Below, piece after piece: positions 1 to 6,192 of a DNA stretch of 6,397 nt. The translations under genes were made by a program, and so were the position numbers. Origin of the DNA: JALHSW01 sp038321755. GTDB lineage: Bacteria; Actinomycetota; Acidimicrobiia; IMCC26256; PALSA-555. The DNA is taken from assembly GCA_038321755.1 (NCBI GenBank), contig JBBQFJ010000166.1:1-6397 (forward strand), given 5' to 3'. A model generated the notes under the pieces. The model worked only from the letters and a program-made list of their open reading frames with translations. It was not told the origin of the DNA and made no database searches. Each line of letters starts with the position of its first letter. Position 1 is the stretch's first letter.

Positions 1-1
1 G

Positions 2-964
2 TTCGCCGAGACCACCGGCACATCCGAAAGCACCGCCCGCGAGACGTTCGCGACCACGACCAGGCTTTCGGAGCTGCCGAGCACCGAATCGAAGCTCCGC
101 TCCGGCGAGCTCTCGCTCCAGCAGGCCGCGCACGTGACCGCGGGCGCGTTCAAGGACCCGGCGTCGGAGCCGCGCCTGCTGCGCAAGGCGAAGCGTTCGG
201 GGATGCGGGAGCTTCGGGACGAGAAGGAGCGGGTCATCGCCGCGGTGACTGACGCGGTGACCGACGCGGTCGAGGCCCGCCGGATCGCGAAGGCGGAGCG
301 GCATCTGCGCACCTGGACCAACGGTTACGCGACCCAGGGCAGGTTCTCCGGGCCCACCGAGGAGGTCGCGAAGCTCCTCCACGCGCTCGAACCCCTCGAG
401 CAGGGCCGCTTCGAGAAGGCACGGCGATCCGGCGAGCACGAAGCCCGGGACGCGTACCGCTTCGACGCGCTGATCGAGCTCGCCGACGGCGGTGGCGTCG
501 CGGCGCAGAAGCCGTCCGCGGAAGCCGCTCGAGTTCGCGTCGACCTCACCGCCCTCCTCCGAGGCACCACCCGGTCCGGCGAGACGTGTGAGATCCCCGG
601 CGTCGGACCCGTCTCCGTCGAGCACGCCCGCGAGGTCCTCTCCCACGGGCTCCTCCAGCTCGTCATCACCAACGGCGTCGACGTCCAGACCGTCGTCAGC
701 AGCACCCGACACGTCCCCGCCGCACTGAAGATCGCCATTGCCGAGCGCGACCAACACTGCAAGGTCCGAGGCTGCGACCGCACCGTCGGGTTGCATCGCC
801 ACCACACCAAGCCATTCCGCGAGACCCACCACACCCGATACTCCGAGCTCGGCAACGTCTGCGACCAACACCACCACCGCATCCACGACCTCGACCACGA
901 GATCGTCGACCACCGCGACGGCACCTGGAGCCTCCGCGCCCCACCCGGCGAGGCGGCGGCCTGA
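2..964 (+). CDS. DUF222 / HNH endonuclease-like protein (5'-truncated by window edge)
   Basis: The frame is open from the first bases of the window, so the true start lies upstream; 320 residues are visible. An ATG/GTG-led start near 134 would cut into recognisable DUF222 sequence: visible residues about 21-40 contain the helical motif LSELPSTESKLRSGELSLQQ typical of the actinobacterial DUF222 (13E12-type) family. The C-terminal part (about 253-292) is HNH-like: a CxxxxC pair at Cys253/Cys258, His-rich HRHH at 265-268, then Cys287 followed by HHH at 290-292, consistent with a zinc-supported beta-beta-alpha-metal nuclease fold. Family members are usually multicopy, poorly characterised and of uncertain cellular role; nuclease activity is inferred, not shown. 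The spacing between the HRHH and C..HHH elements, with THHTRY in between, differs from the commoner DAHH...NLVLLCRRHH form. It is convergent with menD, 37 bp away, and has no obvious link to menaquinone synthesis. Confidence 0.85.
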   Translation, partial: FAETTGTSESTARETFATTTRLSELPSTESKLRSGELSLQQAAHVTAGAFKDPASEPRLLRKAKRSGMRELRDEKERVIAAVTDAVTDAVEARRIAKAERHLRTWTNGYATQGRFSGPTEEVAKLLHALEPLEQGRFEKARRSGEHEARDAYRFDALIELADGGGVAAQKPSAEAARVRVDLTALLRGTTRSGETCEIPGVGPVSVEHAREVLSHGLLQLVITNGVDVQTVVSSTRHVPAALKIAIAERDQHCKVRGCDRTVGLHRHHTKPFRETHHTRYSELGNVCDQHHHRIHDLDHEIVDHRDGTWSLRAPPGEAAA

Positions 965-1001
965 CGCGGCGGGCGAGATGACCTCGAGCGAGAGGCGCGA
1001 C

Positions 1002-2756
1002 CTACGACGAGACGAGCGCGGTGCGCACCGCGTCCCAGATCGCCTGGTGCCGCGGGACGTTCTGGAGGCGGTCCGTGTGGACCAACACCATCTGCACGCC
1101 ACCGGTAGTGGCCGCAGCATGCACCGCGGCACCGACCTCGCTCGCACGCTCCACCACCGTGCACGGGATGCCGTGGACCGCGGCGACTGCGGCGAGGTCG
1201 AGTCCGTGCGGCGTCCCGAACAGCTCTTCGAAGTGGGCGGTGTCGACGACCTCCGGCTTGCCCTGCGGGAGGAACGAGAAGATCGCGCCGCCATCGTTGT
1301 CGACCACGACGAACGTTGCGTCGAGCCCGCGATCGAGAGCACCGAGCAGACCGTTCGTGTCGTGGAGGAAGCACAGGTCGCCGAGCAGCCCCACGACGGG
1401 CCCACCGTCACCGCCTGCGGCCGCGCCCAGCACCGTGGACACGAACCCGTCGATGCCGTTCACGCCTCGGTTCGCGAGGAACATCACGCCGGCGCGCGGC
1501 GCGGCGAAGGACTCGACGTCACGCACGGGCATGCTCGACGCGACCACCAAGGTGGAGCCGGCGGCCAACGAAGCGACCACGTCGCGCGCGATCCGGCCCT
1601 CGAACAGATCGTCGGTCGCCGCGCACGCGTCGTCGATCGCGTCCCGAGCGAGACGCTCCGCGCCCGTCCACTCCGCGAGCCACGCCGCGCTCGAGGGCGG
1701 GACATCCAGCACCGATGCGACCGCGTCGAGCAGGGCCGCGGGATCCGTGTGCACTCGCTCGGTCGCGGCGCGGTCGGGATCGAGCCACACGCCGTCGCGA
1801 TCGACGAGCCAGGTCGCGTCGGCCTGCGAGAGCCACTGCCCGGCGACCTTGCTGGTGAGCGGTGCACCGAGGCGCACCACGAGGTCGGGGCGATGCCCCT
1901 GGGCGAACTCCGGGACGCGCAGCAGCGCGTCATACGTCGAGATCGCCGCGGGCCCCTCCCGCAGCCCCGAGATCGGATCCGCGAGCACTGGCCAACCTGC
2001 GGCCGACGCGAACCGCGCCGCCACCTCCGGCGTCACGCCAGAACCCCAGCCCGCCACCAGCACCCCACGCGGTGCGGCGCGGACGGCGTCGACGAGCGCG
2101 GTCACCGTCGCCGCGTCCGGCGCGGGCGCGGCCAATGGCGCGGCGAGCCACGGTGCACCATCGGGACGACCGGGCGTGTCGAGGAGCGGCGCGCCACTCG
2201 GCACCAGCGGCTCGCGGAACGGCAGGTTGAGGTGCACCGGACCCTGGGGCGAACCCGTCGCCGCGAGCACGGAGCGGGCCGCGACGTCGCGCCACGTCGC
2301 GTCGGCATCCGCGACCGGGCAGTCATCGGGCGGACCGGGGTCGTGGAACCAACGAACGGCATCGCCGTAGAGCCGGGTCTGGTCGATCGTCTGCCCCGCG
2401 CCGATGCCCTGCAGCTCCGGCGGTCGGTCCGCCGTGCAGACGATGAGCGGGACCCGACCGTGGTGGGCTTCGAGCACGGCCCAGTGGAAGTGCGCCGCCG
2501 CCGTTCCCGACGTGCAGCACAGGACCGATGGACGGCCCGACGCCCGCGCCGCACCGAGCGCGAAGCCCGCCGCCGATCGCTCGTCGAGCAGGACGTTGAC
2601 CTTCATCCGCGCTTCCGCCGCAAGCGCCAGCGCGAGCGGCGTCGAACGAGACCCAGGGGCGACGACTGCTTCGGTCACTCCGCCGCGAACGAGCTCGTCG
2701 ACGAATGCTCGGGCAAACGAGGCGTTCGCGTCGCCGACGTCGATCGGGATGCTCAC
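1002..2756 (-). CDS. menD: MenD, 2-succinyl-5-enolpyruvyl-6-hydroxy-3-cyclohexene-1-carboxylate synthase
   Basis: ThDP- and Mg-dependent cytosolic enzyme that condenses isochorismate with 2-oxoglutarate, releasing CO2, to give SEPHCHC, the first committed step of menaquinone synthesis. With the start chosen here it has 584 residues, slightly longer than usual (about 555). Seen in the sequence: APGSRSTPLA at about 33-42; DER at 58-60, whose Glu59 fits the glutamate that activates ThDP; TSGTAAA and ADRPPEL in the N-terminal domain; the ThDP/metal motif GDLCFLHDTNGLL beginning at about 459 and VVDNDGGAIF at about 485-493. The frame stays open upstream to a GTG at 2846 and an ATG at 2834, but those add 26-30 unconserved residues and would leave 2-14 bp before menH. 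The GTG at 2756 places the VDEL helix at the usual distance from the N-terminus and leaves a 92-bp regulatory gap. Its ribosome-binding site is weak (GGCGAG). Divergent from menH, which catalyses the next step. Confidence 0.95.
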   Translation of the reverse strand: MSIPIDVGDANASFARAFVDELVRGGVTEAVVAPGSRSTPLALALAAEARMKVNVLLDERSAAGFALGAARASGRPSVLCCTSGTAAAHFHWAVLEAHHGRVPLIVCTADRPPELQGIGAGQTIDQTRLYGDAVRWFHDPGPPDDCPVADADATWRDVAARSVLAATGSPQGPVHLNLPFREPLVPSGAPLLDTPGRPDGAPWLAAPLAAPAPDAATVTALVDAVRAAPRGVLVAGWGSGVTPEVAARFASAAGWPVLADPISGLREGPAAISTYDALLRVPEFAQGHRPDLVVRLGAPLTSKVAGQWLSQADATWLVDRDGVWLDPDRAATERVHTDPAALLDAVASVLDVPPSSAAWLAEWTGAERLARDAIDDACAATDDLFEGRIARDVVASLAAGSTLVVASSMPVRDVESFAAPRAGVMFLANRGVNGIDGFVSTVLGAAAGGDGGPVVGLLGDLCFLHDTNGLLGALDRGLDATFVVVDNDGGAIFSFLPQGKPEVVDTAHFEELFGTPHGLDLAAVAAVHGIPCTVVERASEVGAAVHAAATTGGVQMVLVHTDRLQNVPRHQAIWDAVRTALVSS

Positions 2757-2848
2757 GGCTGCTCGCCGGCCGACGTCGACCGACCGGACACACTCCGAAA
2801 AGGTCTCCGAAGGTGAGGCGAACGGCGTCCGCATGGGAGGATGCACGG
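2757..2848. promoter_or_regulatory. menD-menH divergent intergenic region
   Basis: This gap of 92 bp separates the preferred menD start from the menH start and should hold both promoters. I see no convincing TANNNT -10 hexamer on either strand. It contains an imperfect tandem direct repeat, CTCCGAAAAGGT (2793-2804) followed at once by CTCCGAAGGT (2805-2814), on one helical face only approximately (12-bp period). The assignment as regulatory rests on position, not on a recognised site. Confidence 0.4.
2835..2840 (+). promoter_or_regulatory. Ribosome-binding site of menH
   Basis: GGGAGG lies 8 nt before the GTG at 2849. It is the strongest Shine-Dalgarno match near this gene and decides the start: the open frame continues upstream to 2705, but that stretch is arginine-rich antisense of menD and carries no hydrolase sequence. 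Confidence 0.8.
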
Positions 2849-3559
2849 GTGCGGATCCGGCTCATCCACGGGTTCACGCAGACTGCGACCTCGTGGAACC
2901 CCGTCGAGGCCCGTCTGCCGACCGACTGGGACGTCCAGGCCCTCGAGGTGCCGGACGGTCTCGACTTCGTCGCGACCTCGGAGGCCATCGGTCACCGGGG
3001 CGGCGGCTCGGGAACGTGGGTCGGCTACTCCATGGGGGCCCGACTGTGCCTGCGCCTCGCGCTCGACCGGCCCGAGGTCGTGCAGCGGCTCGTCCTCGTG
3101 AGTGGCACCGCGGGGATCCGCAGCGCGGCCGACCGTCGCGCGCGCCGCACGTCCGACGAGCAGCTCGCCGGTGACCTGGAACGTGACGGCGTCGAGGTCT
3201 TCCTCGAGCGCTGGATGCAGCAGCGGCTGTTCGAGACCCTCCCCCGCGCGGACGCGATGCTCGAGGAGCGTCGTCGGGGCAACACGGTGCATCGGCTCGT
3301 GCACCAGCTCCGTCAGCTCGGCCAGGGCGCCCAGGAGCCGGTCTGGGACCGGCTGAGCACGCTCGAGATGCCCGTGCTGCTCGTCAGCGGCCAGTGGGAC
3401 CGCACCTACACCGACATCGCTGATCAGATGGCCACCGCGATCGGCGCGAACTCGACGCGCGTGACGATCCCCAAGGCCGGTCACTCCGTGAACCTCGAGC
3501 GTCCCGACGAGCTCGCGGCCGAGCTCACGACGTGGCTCGAGGGACTCGACACCGCGTAG
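2849..3559 (+). CDS. menH: MenH, SHCHC synthase (alpha/beta hydrolase fold)
   Basis: Probable 2-succinyl-6-hydroxy-2,4-cyclohexadiene-1-carboxylate synthase, which removes pyruvate from SEPHCHC made by MenD. The product has 236 residues from a GTG with a good ribosome-binding site. Seen: oxyanion-type HGFTQTATSW at 7-16; nucleophile elbow GYSMGAR at 59-65 with Ser61, and Arg65 at the position of the conserved MenH arginine; Asp184 in SGQWD; His212 in AGHSV, completing a Ser-Asp-His triad. The cap region (about 95-131) has RRARRTSDEQLAGDLERDGV followed by FLERW and LF, a pattern typical of MenH rather than generic hydrolases. The stretch between the first strands and the elbow (36-58) is shorter than usual and lacks the common GHG turn. 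It is divergent from menD and convergent with menC, which overlaps its last 79 bp on the other strand. A generic hydrolase is possible, but context and cap sequence favour MenH. Confidence 0.85.
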   Translation: MRIRLIHGFTQTATSWNPVEARLPTDWDVQALEVPDGLDFVATSEAIGHRGGGSGTWVGYSMGARLCLRLALDRPEVVQRLVLVSGTAGIRSAADRRARRTSDEQLAGDLERDGVEVFLERWMQQRLFETLPRADAMLEERRRGNTVHRLVHQLRQLGQGAQEPVWDRLSTLEMPVLLVSGQWDRTYTDIADQMATAIGANSTRVTIPKAGHSVNLERPDELAAELTTWLEGLDTA

Positions 3560-4377
3560 CGAGCGAGCAGGTCAGCGTCGGGGACGACGACCCGCAGCAC
3601 GAGACGGCCCCCGTGGGGCACGAGCGGTTCGCCGGTCACGTCCGCTGGGAGCAGCGAGGCCGTCGCGAGGCCACAGGCGAACGGCAGCTCCGGCAGCGCG
3701 CACGCAAGCGCGAGTCCGGCCCCAAGTCCCACCGACGTCTCCATCATCGATGTCGGGATCACCGGCACGCCGCACGCCTCGGCGATCTCGAGTGCCGCCC
3801 GGACCCCGCCGAGCGGCTGCACCTTGAGCACGACCACGTCGGCAGCATCGAGCGCGCGGAGTCGACGGGCATCCTCGAGGGTCCGAACGCACTCGTCGGC
3901 CGCAATGGCGACGGGTGAGCGGCGACGGACCGCCGCAAGGTCCTCGACCGACGCCACTGGCTGCTCCAGCAGCTCGACACCGAGCCGAGCGAGTCGTTCG
4001 GCCACGGTCACCGCGGTGTCGACGTCCCAAGCACCGTTCGCGTCGGCGCGCAGCGCGACGGTCGGCCCGACCACGTCGCGCACGCGCGCGACGAGATCGA
4101 CGTCGGTCGGAGTGCGCATCTTGACCTTGGCCGCCGAGAAGCCGTTGAGCGCAGCGGGATCGAACGACGCGTCCGTGACGAGCGCGTTCACAGCCACCTC
4201 GTTGCGCACCGGGGCTGGAGGTCCGTCGAGCGCCGCTTCGATCGCGCTGCGCCACGCCATCTCGGGATCGCAGGGATACCCCCGCAGCGGCGAGCACTCT
4301 CCCCAGCCGGCAGGACCTTCGAGCAGGATGACGTCCCGATCGCCGAGCCGGAGCCGGTGCTCGGTCAGCGCAGGCAC
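3481..4377 (-). CDS. menC: MenC, o-succinylbenzoate synthase (enolase superfamily)
   Basis: Mg-dependent dehydratase converting SHCHC to o-succinylbenzoate. The product has 298 residues. Seen: EGPAGWGECSPL at 20-31 in the capping domain, closely like actinobacterial MenC; the barrel residues AKVKM with Lys84/Lys86 (KxK acid/base pair), Asp112 (RADANGAW), Glu138 (LEQP) and Asp161 (AADEC) as metal ligands, and Lys185 (VLKVQPLGG) as the opposite-face base. All key residues are present. The start is the GTG at 4377, overlapping the menA stop by 13 bp, which suggests translational coupling. No other in-frame ATG, GTG or TTG lies close upstream, although the frame is open far into menA, so the capping domain is about 15-20 residues shorter than in mycobacterial MenC. 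The conserved part ends at LLARYA; the last 22 or so residues are a Ser-rich tail encoded antisense to the end of menH. Third gene of the menBAC operon. Confidence 0.93.
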   Translation of the reverse strand: MPALTEHRLRLGDRDVILLEGPAGWGECSPLRGYPCDPEMAWRSAIEAALDGPPAPVRNEVAVNALVTDASFDPAALNGFSAAKVKMRTPTDVDLVARVRDVVGPTVALRADANGAWDVDTAVTVAERLARLGVELLEQPVASVEDLAAVRRRSPVAIAADECVRTLEDARRLRALDAADVVVLKVQPLGGVRAALEIAEACGVPVIPTSMMETSVGLGAGLALACALPELPFACGLATASLLPADVTGEPLVPHGGRLVLRVVVPDADLLARYAVSSPSSHVVSSAASSSGRSRFTE

Positions 4378-5252
4378 AGGCCGACCGTCAGGAGCACCGC
4401 GGTCACGAGCTCGAGTCGACCGGTCGCGATGAGCGCGGCGACGAGCTGGGGCGGTTGCGTCGCGTGCAGCACGCTGCGCACAGGTGCAACCGCGAGCGGC
4501 AGCGCGAGGAGTGCGAGCAACGCCCAGGGGGAGTCGATGGCGATCGGGATCACGGCGACGAACGCGACCACGATCGACGCGACGTAGAGCCTTCGGGCTC
4601 GCTGGTCGCCAAACCGCACTGCGAGCGTGCGCTTGCCCGAGACCGTGTCCGTGGCGATGTCGCGCACGTTGTTCGCCATGAGGATGGCGCACGCCATGAG
4701 CCCGACAGTGACCGAACCCCACCACGCCGCGGCCGGGATCCGCTCGAGCTGCACGAACGCAGAGCCCGCGGTGGCGACGAAGCCGAAGAACACCAGCACC
4801 ATGAGCTCGCCGAGACCGAGGTACCCGTACGGCTTCGGACCTCCCGTGTACAGCACCGCAGCGACCAGCGCCGCGGCGCCGATGAGCAGCAGCCACGGGG
4901 TGACGATGATCGCCAGCACCAAGCCGGCCGCCGCGGCGGCGAGGAAGGCGATTCCGGCCGCGGCCTTGACCGCGCCGGGCGACGCGAGACCCGACGCCGT
5001 GAGGCGCACCGGGCCCTTGCGGTCCGCGTCGGTGCCGCGCACTCCGTCGGAGTAGTCGTTCGCGTAGTTGACGCCGACCTGGAGCGCGAGCGCGACGAGA
5101 AGCGCGAGGGCCGCCCGGATCCACGACAGGTCACCCGCGTCCGCGTAGACGGCGCCCGTCCCGACGATCACTGGCGCGACGGCCGCGCCAAGGGTGCGCG
5201 GTCGGGCGCCCGCTATCCAGAGGCGGACGCCCCGGGGCGCGACCTGCTCCAC
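4365..5252 (-). CDS. menA: MenA, 1,4-dihydroxy-2-naphthoate polyprenyltransferase
   Basis: Integral membrane UbiA-superfamily enzyme that attaches a polyprenyl chain to DHNA with loss of CO2, giving demethylmenaquinone. The product has 295 residues, the usual family length. Seen: N-terminal LWIAGARPRTLGAAVAPVIVG; first Asp-rich diphosphate/Mg motif NYANDYSDGVRGTD at 62-75 (Asn65, Asp66, Asp69); a KGPVRLTASG loop at 79-88; second motif NNVRDIATD at 194-202 (Asp198, Asp202) followed by GKRTLAVRFG at 207-216. About eight to nine hydrophobic segments are visible, for example near 45-62, 98-116, 120-137, 147-166, 178-193, 222-240, 243-258 and 270-293. The GTG start at 5252 is 2 bp after the menB stop; there is no clear Shine-Dalgarno, so coupling to menB is likely. 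Its 3' end overlaps menC by 13 bp. It is the only membrane step in this locus. Confidence 0.95.
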   Translation of the reverse strand: MEQVAPRGVRLWIAGARPRTLGAAVAPVIVGTGAVYADAGDLSWIRAALALLVALALQVGVNYANDYSDGVRGTDADRKGPVRLTASGLASPGAVKAAAGIAFLAAAAAGLVLAIIVTPWLLLIGAAALVAAVLYTGGPKPYGYLGLGELMVLVFFGFVATAGSAFVQLERIPAAAWWGSVTVGLMACAILMANNVRDIATDTVSGKRTLAVRFGDQRARRLYVASIVVAFVAVIPIAIDSPWALLALLALPLAVAPVRSVLHATQPPQLVAALIATGRLELVTAVLLTVGLCLR

Positions 5253-5254
5253 CG

Positions 5255-6142
5255 TCAGGGCCGCTTCGGGAAGCGCTCGAACTCGGGGCGGCGCTTCTCG
5301 AGGAACGCCTGCTTCCCCTCTCGGGCTTCCTCGGTCATGTAATAGAGGAGCGTCGCGTCACCCGCGAGCTGCTGGATGCCGGCGAGCCCGTCGTCGGCGG
5401 CGTTCATCGATGCTTTCAGCATGCGCAACGCCAACGGACTGTGTTGCAACATCTTCGTGCACCACGCCATCGTCGTGACTTCGAGCTCCTCGAGCGGCGC
5501 GACCGTGTTGACGAGACCCATGCGCTCCGCTTCCTCGGCGCCGTACTGCTCGCAGAGGTACCAGATCTCGCGTGCCTTCTTCTGTCCGACGGACGCCGCG
5601 AGCAATCCGGATCCGTAGCCACCGTCGAACGACCCCACCCTGGGACCGGTCTGACCAAAGCGTGCGTTGTCGGCCGCGATCGTGAGGTCGGCGACGACGT
5701 GGAGCACGTGCCCGCCACCGATCGCGTACCCCGCGACCATCGCGACGATCGGCTTCGGCACGCGACGCATCTGGATCTGGAGGTCGAGCACGTTGAGGCG
5801 CCCGATGCCGTCATCGCCCACATAGCCGTCGTCGCCCCGGATGCGCTGGTCGCCGCCGGAGCAGAACGCCTCGGGGCCTTCACCGGTGAGGATGATCACG
5901 CCGACCGACGGGTCGTCGCGCGCGAGCTCGAACGCGTCGCGCAGCTCGAAGAGCGTCTTCGGTCGGAAGGCGTTGCGGACCTCGGGCCGGTCGATCGTGA
6001 TCTTGGCGACGAGACCGCCTACGACTTCGGCCGTCTCGTACCGGATGTCGGTGAAGTCGGTGTCACCGGGCTTCCAGGTCGCGCCCGCGCGGATGACGCG
6101 GGGGCTGCCGTCGGGATCGAGGGCGATCGAGGGGTTCGCCAT
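5255..6142 (-). CDS. menB: MenB, 1,4-dihydroxy-2-naphthoyl-CoA synthase
   Basis: Crotonase-fold cytosolic enzyme that closes the second ring by intramolecular Claisen (Dieckmann) condensation of OSB-CoA to DHNA-CoA. The product has 295 residues, starting at an ATG with GGAGG just upstream. Seen: TIDRPEVRNAFRP at 49-61; CoA/oxyanion motif FCSGGDQ at 93-99; GYAIGGGHVLHVVADLTIA at 138-156; FGQTGPRVGSFDGGYGSG at 162-179 with Ser171 and Asp173; YMTEEA..G at 268-276 with Tyr268; C-terminal FLEKRRPEF..FP. Gln164, Gly166 and Trp194 match, with a constant offset of 10, the E. coli residues Gln154, Gly156 and Trp184 that hold the catalytic bicarbonate, so it should be the bicarbonate-dependent type. 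The M. tuberculosis enzyme as I recall it has Asp at the Gly166 position. First gene of menBAC; divergent from menE, whose product makes its substrate. Confidence 0.97.
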   Translation of the reverse strand: MANPSIALDPDGSPRVIRAGATWKPGDTDFTDIRYETAEVVGGLVAKITIDRPEVRNAFRPKTLFELRDAFELARDDPSVGVIILTGEGPEAFCSGGDQRIRGDDGYVGDDGIGRLNVLDLQIQMRRVPKPIVAMVAGYAIGGGHVLHVVADLTIAADNARFGQTGPRVGSFDGGYGSGLLAASVGQKKAREIWYLCEQYGAEEAERMGLVNTVAPLEELEVTTMAWCTKMLQHSPLALRMLKASMNAADDGLAGIQQLAGDATLLYYMTEEAREGKQAFLEKRRPEFERFPKRP

Positions 6143-6146
6143 GGGG

Positions 6147-6151
6147 CCTCC
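6147..6151 (-). promoter_or_regulatory. Ribosome-binding site of menB
   Basis: GGAGG on the minus strand (CCTCC on the plus strand) lies 4 nt before the ATG at 6142. The spacing is a little short but the match is strong, and it supports the ATG as the start of menB and of the operon's translation. Confidence 0.75.
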
Positions 6152-6159
6152 GGACTCTG

Positions 6160-6173
6160 GGAGTGATCACTCC
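6160..6173. promoter_or_regulatory. Perfect 14-bp palindrome, candidate operator
   Basis: GGAGTGATCACTCC reads identically on both strands. It lies in the 50-bp gap between menB and menE, directly downstream of the menB -10-like hexamer (so across the expected menB transcription start) and just upstream of the menE -10-like hexamer (so in its spacer). A dimeric regulator bound here could affect both directions. The palindrome is seen directly; the operator role is inferred and no regulator is identified. Confidence 0.5.
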
Positions 6174-6174
6174 A

Positions 6175-6180
6175 ACGGTA
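6175..6180 (-). promoter_or_regulatory. Putative -10 element of the menBAC promoter
   Basis: TACCGT on the minus strand fits the actinobacterial TANNNT form. Transcription would start near 6168, giving a leader of about 25 nt that contains the GGAGG site of menB. No good -35 is visible: TTGGGC at 6205-6200 has a 19-bp spacer, which is long. Confidence 0.45.
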
Positions 6181-6184
6181 GGCT
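6179..6184 (+). promoter_or_regulatory. Putative -10 element of the menE promoter
   Basis: TAGGCT on the plus strand fits TANNNT and shares its TA (6179-6180) with the minus-strand TACCGT. It ends 8 nt before the GTG at 6193, the usual distance from -10 to transcription start, so the menE message may begin at or next to its start codon and be leaderless. No clear -35 is seen. Confidence 0.45.
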
Positions 6185-6192
6185 GGGGGGCC

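Noticed and set aside
965..1001. Possible bidirectional terminator between the HNH gene and menD
   Set aside because: The best inverted repeat is CCTC/GAGG with only 4 bp of stem and no T-run, too weak to call.
738..2816. Very long plus-strand open frame (692 codons) across menD
   Set aside because: It is antisense to menD, rich in Arg, Asp, His and Glu as expected from reading GC-rich codons in reverse, and starts inside the HNH gene. No domain is recognisable. MenD on the other strand has full motifs.
2757..2846. Longer menD start at GTG 2846 or ATG 2834
   Set aside because: The added 26-30 residues show no family similarity, there is no good ribosome-binding site, and menH would be left without promoter space.
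4455..5342. Plus-strand open frame of 295 codons across menA
   Set aside because: It is the antisense of menA: Arg/Asp/Glu-rich composition with no hydrophobic or domain pattern, while the minus strand encodes an unmistakable membrane prenyltransferase.
5441..6166. Plus-strand open frame of 241 codons across menB
   Set aside because: Antisense shadow of menB with no recognisable fold and no ribosome-binding site; it would run across the menB promoter region.
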